64,000 nt of DNA from Paraphysoderma sedebokerense. Taxonomy: Eukaryota > Blastocladiomycota > Physodermatomycetes > Physodermatales > Physodermataceae. The notes under the pieces were generated by a model. It did no database searches, was not told the DNA's origin, and saw nothing but the letters and a program-made list of their open reading frames with translations. A program made the translations under genes and the position numbers. The stretch is from contig JAHLJZ010000003.1 of the NCBI GenBank assembly GCA_025602915.1, positions 62,001 through 126,000 of the forward strand. Direction: 5' to 3'. This document shows positions 44,734-55,836 of this stretch, one piece after another; position 1 is the first letter of the stretch, and every line of letters begins with the position of its first letter.

Positions 44734-46765
44734 TTACCAAGTCACCTTCAAACCGACCGTCTCCGCCTCCACTGCACGATACTGCGTATGCAGCTGCTGC
44801 TTACATTTATCATTATTGAAGTCTGATGGCAATATTCCCAGCCAGTCGTTATACAGAAATTTCACTGCCTCATTATGTTCTGGGTCAATTCCTTGAACAC
44901 TATGATATGCAAGTTCTACTTTAGACAGCCAATCTTTAGCAGATACGCTTTCGGGTGGTTGTAATTGACCACCTCCGTTACCACAACCTGATGGGCAGGC
45001 CATAACTTCGACGAAATGGTACATCGCCCGCTGAAGTTTTACTTTTCGGAGTAGATTTTGTATATTTCGGAATCCATAGACCGAGGCGAACGCAAGTAGA
45101 ACTTGTCCGTTACGCTACCAAAGAAATGGTCACTACTTTACGAACCTGCAGATACCAGCAAAAGACAAAGACTTACTTCAAGAAAAACTTCTTTAAAATC
45201 TGAATTCCTGACTACTTTAACCGTTACACCTCGACTTTCACTCACATCAACATCGGTAATCCCGAATATTTCACGCGCAGCGTATTTCATAATGTATTCG
45301 AGCTGACCCCCTGACGTTGAACCAAAATTACCGTACAGTACTTCCTCACCCGTTTGAGAATCAATGTCATATTTCGAAAATCTGGAATACCCGATTAGGG
45401 TTGGAATATACAGGACTGAGAAATGATATACATACAGAGAATCTAACGGTTCTTCCGGAAAAGCTTGTATAGACATCGATTGATCCTGGAAAATTCTCTC
45501 CACTTCACCCGTTGAAATAACGCAGTCGACATCTCTTGTTCTGTAGATGTCGCTGTAGAAGTCGGCACGAGAAGCCTCCAGCTTTTTGTCATAGCATGGC
45601 ATAACGCTCACATGATATATTTTGTCCGGTCTAAAGAAGATAGAATTTTAGCTTATAAACTTACAAATGGCGTCTGTCAATATCTACCTTTTACCAATTT
45701 TCTGTGCTAAATAATCCTTGACGACGCTACCCATTATTTGCTGAGGCGACTTTGTCGTTGATATTAAGGGCAATATAAAACCTTGCGTCTTTTCAGCATA
45801 GCAAATCCACCCCGGACAAGAACTTGCAAGCATAGGCAGGAAATTGTTGTCCAATTTTGTTTCGTCTACAGTGGCATTGAGTGTCTTTCTGCCTCGTCGT
45901 CGTTTAGGCACACCCTCCTCTTGAACCTCGACGTCCATTGCCACTGGCTGAGATCCTCGCCAACTGTTGTAGGCATGGTACCGAGATATGAATTCTTTGG
46001 CAGCCTCAATGAGGCAAACATCTCTTGAAAATGTTGTATCAAAAAGATAATCCACCCCCAAATGTTTCTTGAAAAACCAGGATAATCTCTTCGCAACCTA
46101 AATGAACTTTAATATTGAAGTCATTTCGCTGAATATCGGTTCACGAAACTCGTACCTGAATTGGTGTCAATCCATATTTCGCAGCTAGCGAAGCTCTTGA
46201 CTGAGGAGATAGAGAAATAGCTATAGTTATATGCTCGCTTGATTGATCTCCCTATAAAACCAATTACGGTGTTAAAATACAAAACTAGCCTTCATATCTA
46301 TTACAACTGGCAGCATTTTACCTCAGCAGCCATCTTGTTTTTCCCCAATATTTCATACAACTCCTTATGACTTTGCATGGAAATCAAAACACTTTCTGCG
46401 GAAGTGATGCAGCCGCTAAATAAATTCAATATGTTAGGGCTAAATCGTTGGAATGCAGATTGAAAATGAATTCGACCCAATACCTGCAAGCTAAGCAATC
46501 GTTCAAAGATATGCTTGCAGTTTCTAATTTTGTTTCTTCGCCATCAATCGCAACCTCATAATAGCTACCGGAATCGTCGATTTTAATAGCTCCCTAATGA
46601 GTTATCCCAACATGGTTAAAAGGATGACTAAGTTGGACTGGGTCGAAAAACTTGATATACCTTTTCTTTATTCCCTTTCTTCACTTCTACTGGCTTGATG
46701 CATTCTTGAGATGGAGCAATGTAGTCATTTAAATCAGTCAGGGTGAGAGCGCCGGAAAAAGTCAT
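44734..46765 (-). CDS. NAR1: cytosolic iron-sulfur assembly factor NAR1 (iron-only hydrogenase-like)
   Basis: Cytosolic Fe-S protein that passes clusters to targets in the CIA pathway; related to [Fe] hydrogenases but not a hydrogenase. The start [22 protein letters not shown] (46765) carries the first N-terminal cluster Cys. The CLACSGC motif gives three more. The hydrogenase-like part has [88 protein letters not shown] and [14 protein letters not shown], matching the four cysteines of the C-terminal cluster site. An Arg-rich insert ([12 protein letters not shown]) sits between the clusters. It ends [14 protein letters not shown]1 proteins typically end in an aromatic residue, here Trp, which serves as a CIA-targeting signal. 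About 480 residues in seven or so exons. Confidence 0.95.
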
Positions 46766-46935
46766 AATTGGCACTCTAGGAGATCTGTTGCGGAGATGAA
46801 GCTGTGGAGAGATGGTTGTAGATCGCACAAATTTTGATTCAGCCACAGCTTGCCTTTTTCCACATCGCACCTTTCTTTGCTTCTCCACTCAGCTCGACTC
46901 TGCACTGCAATTGCCAACCGTGCCTTCGTTCTACA
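46766..46935. promoter_or_regulatory. compact divergent promoter, NAR1 and glycolate oxidase
   Basis: 170 bases lie between the start codons of NAR1 (minus) and glycolate oxidase (plus). Both 5' leaders and both promoters must fit here. Pyrimidine-rich tracts are visible, but no TATA box. Confidence 0.5.
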
Positions 46936-48435
46936 ATGTCCTTGAAAAAGGTCGAGTTTTCAAGAAATGCGTCTCCTGTGTGCGTTAATGACATGCGGCA
47001 TTACGCCAAGGCCTATTTGCCAAAATTTGCATTCGACTACTACGAAAGCGGCGCTGATGACATGTTGACATTGGAGGAGAATGAAGCTGCTTATTCCAGG
47101 TGATCAATTCATGTCTCCGTGAACGTTTGATTTATATTTTATGAATAATCTTTATTCATTGAAACACGTAGACTTCGCATTCGAAATAGAGTTCTCCGGG
47201 ATGTCAGTCATATAGACACTTCCATTGATTTGTTCGGGCAAAAGCTCTCCTCTCCCATCTGTATCGCTCCTACAGCGTGTATGGTCTTTTCCTTTGAAAT
47301 GGTAAAATGATTGCCGCCATTAACTGAATTGATTTCTTGCAGTTCAAAAGCTGAGTCACCCCGACGGAGAAATTGCATCGGCTAGGGCCGCAAAGTCCAA
47401 GAATACGTGTATGATCCTTTCAAGTTGGTCCACAGCAAGCCTAGAAGATGTTATGAATGAATCTATGATTTCACCAGCAGTGAGTCATGGACTGTTGTGG
47501 TTTCAGTTGTATGTTTACAAAGACCGCAGAATTACGGAAGAGTTGATCAAACGAGCCCATAATGCCGGTTATAAGACTTTGGTCGTAACGGTTGATACCC
47601 CATATTTGGGAAAAAGGAGAGCGGATGTCCGGTAAGGATTCTTGTAATTTCTTCCATTTGGTGCGTACTACATAGTAAACAGACTTGAATTGCAGGAACG
47701 GATTTGCTCTTCCTCCTCACCTTACTTTGGCAAATTTCTCTATAGCTGACAAGTCTAAATCCAAGCTTGAGCACACTTCCGATTCCGGTTTAGCTACGTA
47801 TGTGGCATCTCAGATAGATCCAACTCTATCTTGGGACGATATCAAATGGGTGATGAGTATCTCAGAGGTTCCTGTATTAGTCAAAGGAGTAATGACCGTT
47901 GCGGATGCTGAGTTAGCTGTTTCAGCGGGTGTTTCTGGAATTATTGTGTCTAATCACGGAGGTCGCCAGTTGGATGGAGTACCCGGCACGGTTCGTATGT
48001 CATAATCGAATATGATTCCGGTCCGACCTTACATAACTTCAACAATGTCTCCAGATTGATATTTTACCGAGAATTGTGAAAGCTGTTCGTGGGCGCATCC
48101 CGGTGTTTGTTGATGGTGGAATAAGGAAGGGTTCTGATGTGCTCAAGGCGTTGGCTTTGGGAGCAAAAGCTGTCTTCGTTGGTAGGCCTGTGTTATGGGG
48201 CTTGGCCTACAATGGGAAAGAAGGAGTAGAGAACGTTCTCTCCATACTGCATGATGAATTGAAATTGTCAATGGCTCTAACTGGTGAGGGCATTCTTCGT
48301 ATCGTATGAAGTCGTTTATCTCGACAATTAACTTGTTCTTGGTATCCAGGCTGTAAGACCGTTCGTGAAATATCGGCAGATTTGATTGTGCACGCTGATA
48401 GTCTGAAGAGGTATACGGCACATTCTAAGTTATAG
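46936..48435 (+). CDS. FMN-dependent 2-hydroxyacid oxidase, glycolate oxidase type
   Basis: Oxidises glycolate or another short 2-hydroxyacid with FMN and O2. Five or more exons, about 365 residues. Catalytic and FMN residues of spinach glycolate oxidase are all visible: YYESGADD (Tyr24), [13 protein letters not shown] (Trp108), [11 protein letters not shown] (Tyr129), [14 protein letters not shown] (Asp157), VLVKGVM (Lys230), [12 protein letters not shown] (His254 and Arg257), then [29 protein letters not shown]. Trp at the 108 position favours glycolate or short-chain substrates over lactate, as in known members. The C-terminus is HSKL. An SKL end is a peroxisomal targeting signal type 1, so the enzyme should be peroxisomal. 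The start [13 protein letters not shown] follows a 170-base promoter shared with NAR1. Confidence 0.94.
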
Positions 48436-48623
48436 TTTTATTCCCCATTGTATAATACTCTCCTTTGAAATCTGGTGAATAAACATTACAGAACGAACAG
48501 CTCATTTGTAAAGCAATTCAATATCGTGTAATTTCATGAATTATTTGTTGCGCGGGCAAAACTCCCAACCCTTAACCGCGTTTAGTTGACCCGACCTTGC
48601 ATTTTTGTATTTCTGATTTTACC

Positions 48624-50339
48624 ATGCTCGGAGCCTCAATTAACAGTAATACCGCAATGTTTGGTTCAGAATTGAAAAATCATTTAATACGGCTGAATCA
48701 AGCTTCAGAAAGGCGGGAGTCCCTAGTTCAAACGAACACAGTAAGTCGACACCCTTTCTCAAATCCACATGTTCCCTCTCTTACATTAGATAATACTCAT
48801 TCCCACATAAGACTTTAAATACAGCAATTTCAAAAATCTCAGCATTACATACCTTAATTTCTCATGTCGGCTCAATTAAAGTTACAGTCGTACCATGTTG
48901 TCTGCTTCCGGATGATCGTGTTACATTTGGAAAGATCGAAAGCGTGCTGGCAGCGAAAGTGACATTGGAGATATCCAAAGAGGTCAAAGATCTTTTGACA
49001 TATCATATAGGAATGTGTGGAGGTAATGATCACCTCAGTTGCCTGCGTAGTTCGTTCAATGATTAAAATTCCACTCTAGTCGCCATTCAACTTTGTTCTA
49101 GCAATCGAACGACACAAGGTGGTATGAATTATCCGACCGCAGAAAATCCATTCAACAATGAAAGATTAGAGTATTTTTTTGAGCTGGGACCGAAACAACT
49201 GCGTTCAATCAAGGATGTTCACTCCGAATTGTATGAATGGTAAGTTAGGTGTTTCGAAATTGATTCAATGGACATTGTGCTCAATGTTGTTATTTCCTGT
49301 GAAGTACTTTCAATATCCCAATATCTCAAAGGTTTATATCATTTCCGATAATGATCACAGCCACTCTTCGTGCTACAATTCCACACCTATCCACCGACGG
49401 ATGCTCATTAACAACATCTCGAGTTGTTCCCATTGTTTTAACAAGGATACCAGTGCTCTTGGATATTTTGCATTTTATTCACACGGTTCATGATCCACTA
49501 CAAAATGATGCAGTGGAAAATGATTTTGAATTGTCACCTTCCTCACGGTTTACTGAAACTACAACTGAATTCAATCGACACGTAATTGCTATCATTGATG
49601 AATTGTCTCATGTAATAATTTTGCTTCATATCCTCATGCGTTGTTATGGCACTGATTTCCGATTTCGAGGTTTCAGGGCCGCAAACGTACAGTTAATTCC
49701 ATAGATACCTGGAAGGAATCAACTGTTAGCTTCTCGATTAGCGATGAAACAATATTTTCGGGCTTGATGGGACATTTACTAGGAGAATTCCAAGATCGGT
49801 TCGTAGTACATACCCGGGATCTGTCCGATTATTATTAAATTTGATTCCTTTAGGGAAAAACTGTCGCGTATAATACTCACCAGGGAGGAAGCCCGCTTCC
49901 GGTGCCTAGCCTTACCGGGCAGGCCTTCTGTATCATTAAATCTGAGGAGAATGGATGAGACTCTTGCTTCCTCCGGAATATTGGTAGAACTTATTGTGCG
50001 CTCTCGACGTCTGTCCGCTGCCTGTGCAGTTCTTCAAGCTCTTTGCCGGCGGCTATCGTCCATACTTGATTTCGGAACTAGTGAGTATTTTAGCTTACTC
50101 TTAGATTGTATTCACTCATGATTAATTATTCTATTTCATCAGTAGTACAGCCTCCGTTGTTCACAACGTCAGACATTTACCAATTTGAGAGTCGCATAAG
50201 CCGACTTCAGACAAGTATTTCTTCAGGTCATTGCAAAAGTGGTGGTCGAAATCAATACGAAATGGCAGTAGATATGAATATAGCGTTGCAACATGTCATG
50301 AAGAGGACGAGAATCATGAGTAAAAGTACAACAGATTGA
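48624..50339 (+). CDS. unrecognised multi-exon protein
   Basis: At least six exons join in one frame. The protein begins MLGASINSNTAMFGSELKNHLIRLNQASERRESLVQ, a likely coiled helix. Then come ISKISALHTLISHVGSIKVTVVPCCLLPDDRVTFGKIESVLA, YPTAENPFNNERLEYFFELGPKQLRSIKDVHSELYE, and a hydrophobic block ISQRFISFPIMITATLRATIPHLSTDGCSL with VLTRIPVLLDILHFIHTVHDPL. Next are STVSFSISDETIFSGLMGHLLGEFQDREKLSRIIL and SVSLNLRRMDETLASSGILVELIVRSRRLSAACAVLQALCRRLSS. The last exon ends VDMNIALQHVMKRTRIMSKSTTD. Mostly helical, no signal peptide. It resembles no family I can name; vesicle-tethering or Mediator-type subunits would be guesses. One intron ends in AAG at 49302-49304. The consistent joints make it a real gene. 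Confidence 0.6.
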
Positions 50340-50409
50340 ATTTAACTAGCAGGTCACTTGTGCAACCAGGCGTCGAGTTGGTCCAAACCACACAAGGGGA
50401 TGGCTGGGC

Positions 50410-50540
50410 TACTACACAGACCTCCATCCATCAACAGTACTCCCCATCCCACAAAACATCCATCCATCAACAAAGCAACTTCCCATCCCAGTGTTCCCAT
50501 CCTCCATCTACCCATCCATTATCGAACAGCCCCCTCCGAA
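50410..50540 (+). repeat. CCATC-rich imperfect tandem repeat
   Basis: Repeated CATCCATCAACA and CCCATCC units give a C/A/T-rich, G-poor strand in the short gap between the unrecognised gene and DHH1. Frames through it are low-complexity (Ser/Pro/His), with no sign of function. Probably a simple-sequence expansion in the 5' flank of DHH1. Confidence 0.55.
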
Positions 50541-50706
50541 CTTCAGAACTGCTGTATCATCTCCCCCAGCTGAGGCACAAACGTCAACAACCGTTACCCT
50601 ACCCACTTCAAACTCTATCCGATTCATTTGCTACATACATCCACTTGTGTAAATTATTAGACGCTTGTAGCATTTATTTCTAGTATATAGTTTTCACCAT
50701 TCCCAA

Positions 50707-52543
50707 ATGGCGACCCCACAAAACAAACCAACGTTAGTGTTTACGCTTTGTTTTGTGCTTCCAGTTCAGTTGGTCACAAAGTGTTCAACTGTATCACTTT
50801 GGACCAACCACTGTTATTGCAATCATGGAACTACCATTAACATAAATCTATTTAATTTTGCCGTCCTTGTTTCAATATTCTTTTGATTTTCACAGCCACG
50901 AAGGTGACTCGTGGAAACAAACGTTAAAAGTCCCTCAGAAGGACGGACGTCCCCAGACGGACGTAAGTAACCTAATGACTCTCAGCATGGATTTATTGTT
51001 AGTCAGGACTAAATGCTCATCTTGTGTTTAGGACGTGCTCAACACAAAAGGCAATGAGTTTGAGGATTACTTTCTCAAGCGAGAACTTCTCATGGGCATT
51101 TTCGAAGCGGGTTTCGAACGCCCTTCCCCAATTCAGGAAGAAGCCATCCCCATAGCTTTAGCTGGCCGAGATATCTTGGCTAGAGCAAAAAACGGTACCG
51201 GTAAAACCGCCGCATTCATCATTCCCACTTTAGAAAAAGTTAATGTCTCTAAAAAGAAGATACAGGGTATGTTTATCTATTTGTCTTATTGTCTTTCAAC
51301 TCTTTGTCACTTTAAAATCTAACGATTGTGTCGTATTTAGCCTTAATTTTGGTCCCCACGAGAGAACTTGCACTTCAAACATCCCAAGTGTGTAAAACGT
51401 TAGGCAAGCATATGGGGGTGCAAGTCATGGTAACAACTGGTGGAACTACTTTGAAAGATGATATTGTGCGATTACAAGATACAGGTAAGATATAACTTCC
51501 GTGCTGATTTGTTTCATCGGGTTCTAATCTAGTTTTGTAGTCCACATTTTGGTTGGTACACCCGGTCGTATTCTTGATTTAGCTGGAAAAGGCGTAGCTG
51601 TGCTGGATGAATGCAATACTTACGTAATGGACGAAGCCGATAAACTCTTATCTCCGGAATTTCAACCTGTTATCGAACAATTACTCGGACACTTACCCAA
51701 GGAAAGACAGATAATGCTTTTCTCCGCCACCTTCCCCGTGATAGTAAAGAATTTTAAGGTGCGCTCGACAATTTCTATTGCTTGCAGCTATTATTTTAAT
51801 TTGTGCTCTTGTAGGACAAATGGCTCGTCAAGCCGTATGAAATCAATCTTATGGACGAACTCACTCTCAAAGGTGTCACGCAATATTATGCCTTCGTCGA
51901 GGAACGACAGAAAGTCCACTGCCTGAATACACTTTTCTCAAAACTTCAAATTAATCAATCTATTATTTTCTGCAATTCGACAAACCGAGTAGAATTGTTG
52001 GCAAAAAAGATCACTGAACTAGGATATTCATGCTTCTACATTCACGCCAAAATGCTTCAATCCCACCGTAATCGTGTCTTCCATGATTTCCGCAACGGGG
52101 TTTGCCGTAATCTTGTTTGCTCCGATCTTCTTACCCGCGGTATCGATATTCAAGCTGTCAACGTTGTTATCAATTTTGATTTCCCCAAAAACGCTGAAAC
52201 TTATCTTCACCGTATCGGTCGCTCAGGTCGTTTCGGCCATCTCGGTCTCGCCATTAATTTGATTACTTACGAGGACCGATTCAACCTTTATAAAATCGAA
52301 CAAGAGTTGGGTACCGAGATTTCCTCTATTCCTCCAATAATTGACAAACGTCTCTACGTCGCTCCATCCATGATGGCTGACGAGCCTCAGAAGCCCAATC
52401 AGCAGCAAGCTCAACAAACCCATCAGCAACAGAGGTCATTTCAAAACGGTCCTCATCGCCGCCCTCAGTTCCAACAGGGTCAACAGCGTCATCACAGTCA
52501 ACAAAGGAGAGGAGGCCCTGGCGTCAAAGCTGCCGCATCATAA
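50707..52543 (+). CDS. DHH1: DEAD-box RNA helicase DHH1 (DDX6)
   Basis: ATP-dependent RNA helicase of P-bodies that activates decapping and represses translation. Six exons; the first is 26 bases (MATPQNKPT) and is followed by a 163-base intron. Motifs: Q motif [13 protein letters not shown], Walker [34 protein letters not shown], Walker [61 protein letters not shown]. The [28 protein letters not shown] lead-in and the [37 protein letters not shown] block (shown in part) are diagnostic for DHH1/DDX6. The C-terminus is Gln/His/Arg-rich, as in fungal DHH1, and could promote condensates. The call is firm. Confidence 0.97.
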
Positions 52544-53231
52544 ATATGCTAGGCTTCAAAACGTATGGCGACTTGACGTTGTGAAATCTTTTCGTATTCA
52601 ATACCAAGATGGAAATATTGTATTGGGTCGCCTTTTGTATTAATAACAGCACTCCAGACTTTGGTTCGCCATTTTTCGCATACCGGACATATCAAATCCC
52701 TTACTTTTGACAAAACCCTACTTCTCGCTCTTAGTTATCCCTCTCTCGTCATATTAGCGACATTTAGCTACTAACATCCAAACATGTCAATTGATTCATG
52801 ATTCAGAATGCTGATGTTAAAATTTTCGTGCGGGTCTGGCTGTAGAATGATGTTGTAATGTGTGTTTGTTAACATTGCTGTTTGTATATATAGTCTGACA
52901 GCAAGATTCCCTGTTATTGTATGCATTTTGTTGGGCAGGAGATACGATATTGTCAATCGAAATATGAGCGAATATAAGTTTTACGTGAAGCTGTAAACTA
53001 TTGTTTACGGTGGATAGTAGAATGCTGCTTTATAAAATTCAACGTGTGCCCTCCTGTGTCGAATTGAACTGTTGCAGAAAGAAGATTGAATTCAGTGGAA
53101 GCGAAAATGTCTGGTGCAGATGAACTGGCGTTTTGTTTGTTTTCGGGACGAGGGAAGTGGTGACGTGTTCACTTATCCTGCTCCTGTATTCTCCCACTGC
53201 ACAACCACACTCGCCGATATACCACATCACC
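52544..53231. other. intergenic
   Basis: About 690 bases holding the DHH1 3' end and the RPN3 promoter. An upstream frame with no stop enters RPN3 from 53133, but its first part does not look coding. No other feature seen. Confidence 0.45.
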
Positions 53232-55481
53232 ATGGCTCAAGACAAACCTGCCTCAAAGACTACGCCTAAAACAGCTAAACCCGCCGAGGAGCCTGCTGCA
53301 ATGGAAGTCGAGAAAACCGAGGAACAAAAGGCGTCTGAAGCCGCTGCTTTATTGCTCGCTGGTAGCTACAGTGTCATCATTCACATTGCATAGTGATTGT
53401 AGATCTGAACTTTCGTTTTCGTAGATATAAAGCAAAATGCTGCTTTACTAGAAAAATCTGTTGTCACCGTTGAGTCCAGATATACCACTCGTGTTCTTCG
53501 GACATTTGGTACAGTCCGTAGAAGACTTAATTCTCGGGTTTTGTCAAAAGCAATTTCGGAATTGTATCCTCAAAGTATGTCGTCTAGACTTAGACACTTA
53601 GTATCGACTCAAACTGATAATTGACTGGTAAATTATTGCCATGCTTTATTGCTAGACCATCCAGGGAAAGCAAGTCTGATCGGTTATTTGGATGATTCAT
53701 CGATGGAGGTGGATACTGCGATTTCTTCCTCCGGTGAGAAAGCCCGCGATTCAATTCTTCCGGAAATTGAATTGTATTTGAATCTATTGGTTTTGGTTTA
53801 TTTGCATGATAGCAAACAATACGAGAAGGTGTGCCCTCGCGAAGAACCTTTCATCCATGAATTGACACACTGACGACAATCTCATCTCGTCGTTTCACAG
53901 GGCATCAATCTATCAACAGCTTTAGTTCAACAAATTCATACCTGGAATCGTCGAACATTGGATCAATTGTCAGCCCGAGTTTTCTTTTATTTTTCACGAT
54001 TTTATGAACTCAATGGTCGATTAGTTGATATAAGAAAGTAAGTAGCCTTGCTTGCTCTCTTCACACCTTTAATTGGCCCAAATACTTATTGCTTTGTTTA
54101 TTTAGCACACTTCTGGCCGCCCACCGTACAGCAACCCTTCGCCATGACGATGAATCAAATGCTACAATTCTCAATCTCCTTTTGAGAAATTATCTGAACT
54201 ACAACTTGGTTGAGCAGGCCGATAAGTTGATTTCCAAATCCAACTTCCCTGAAAACGTCGGCAACAATCAATTGGCGAGATATATGTACTATCTCGGTGC
54301 GTCTTGTTTTATTCAGTCGTGATGGATCCTGCTGGCATGCATTTGTTTACACGCTTCAATCCAGGTCGTATCAAGGCTATTCAGCTTGATTATACAGCCT
54401 CCCACAAAAATCTGCAACAAGCTATTCGCAAAGCCCCCCAAACAGACGCTAGTGTCGGCTTTTTGCAAGCTGTAAGCATAGCTTTTTATTCCGTTGCCTG
54501 CTTCCTTTTCCTCACTCGTAAACTAACACATAATACATAGGTTCACAAACTGTCAATAATTGTTCAATTACTCATGGGGGAAATCCCAGAACGCTCTCTT
54601 TTCCGACAGCCTCAACTTCAAGATTCTTTGTTGCCTTATCGTCATCTCACTCAGGGTTGGATTTCAATTACATTTACTTCTTACCATGAACTCTCTGTTA
54701 ACATGCACAATATCAGCGGTTCGCATTGGTGATTTGACAAAGTTTCAAGAAACTTTGGCGAAATATGTCACGAAGTTTAGAGCGGACAAAACCTACACAT
54801 TGATACTTAGGTATGTCACCTAATCTGCGTGGATATTGACCTATTCAAATCATGTTGACATGTTCTCTCAGACTTCGCCATAACGTCATTAAGACAGGCA
54901 TCAGGATGATTTCTCTATCATACGCTCGCATTTCGCTTAAAGACATATGTTTAAAACTTCATCTTGATAGTGAAGAGGATGCTGAATACATTGTTAGCAA
55001 GGTAAGAAGTGGATTGACTTTGCGTCCGACGTCTTGAATAATCGAATCTAAAAATTATATTCCCAATTTGCAGGCCATTCGTGATGGTGTCATAGATGCC
55101 ACAATTGATCATGAAAACGGATTCATGAAATCCAAGGTACGTGCCTCCAGCAACTGACACTTGTCAATAATGCGTTTATTAATTCCGCTACAGGAAAATA
55201 TCGATATTTACTCCACCAATGAGCCGCAAAATGCTTTCCATCAAAGAATCAGTTTCTGTCTCAATCTTCATAATGAAAGCGTGAAGGTAATATATTTCTT
55301 TCCAAGTCGTACAAACTACAGACTATACTCATCAATATGAATATAGGCCATGCGTTATCCATCGAATGCCCACCGCAAAGATTTTGTGCAGTCAGACGAA
55401 GCTCGTGAGCGCGAAATGGAACTTGCAGAAGAAATTGCCAAAGGTGAAGGACTCGATGACGATGATATGGCTGATTTTTAA
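53232..55481 (+). CDS. RPN3: 26S proteasome regulatory subunit RPN3 (PSMD3)
   Basis: PCI-domain subunit of the proteasome lid. Around eleven exons, about 490 residues. The Lys/Pro/Ala-rich start [20 protein letters not shown] leads to [133 protein letters not shown], the PCI winged-helix part [24 protein letters not shown], and [24 protein letters not shown]. It ends DDDDMADF. The block order and the RSLFRQP and AMRYP motifs are those of RPN3. All joints are in phase. Confidence 0.97.
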
Positions 55482-55836
55482 GAGACTTCGGTGGATTCAG
55501 ACATGTCAAGTTTGACCCACTTTCAATTTAGTGTGACAGATTGTGATTACTTTTGGCAACTGTATCTACGTAACACTCCAGCGTCATTGTTGCGCTCAGA
55601 TGAAATATAAACTGCTTCTTTCTTTGTAATTTTTGCATGTAACGTCTTTAATTTACTATCGTGTCCAAGCTGAAACTATGGTGAACATGCAACGTCCGAG
55701 TCATGTTTCTCCAAGTATGATCAGCCAAATCCAGTACGACGAATCGTCTATTTTTAGACTTATGCCTTTCATGAACGGCGAACGAGATTAATGTATATTA
55801 ACACATAAATTGAAGTTCATTTCCACTCAAATTTGT
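55482..55836. other. intergenic between convergent genes
   Basis: 3' regions of RPN3 and cystathionine gamma-synthase, AT-rich. Nothing else seen. Confidence 0.45.
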
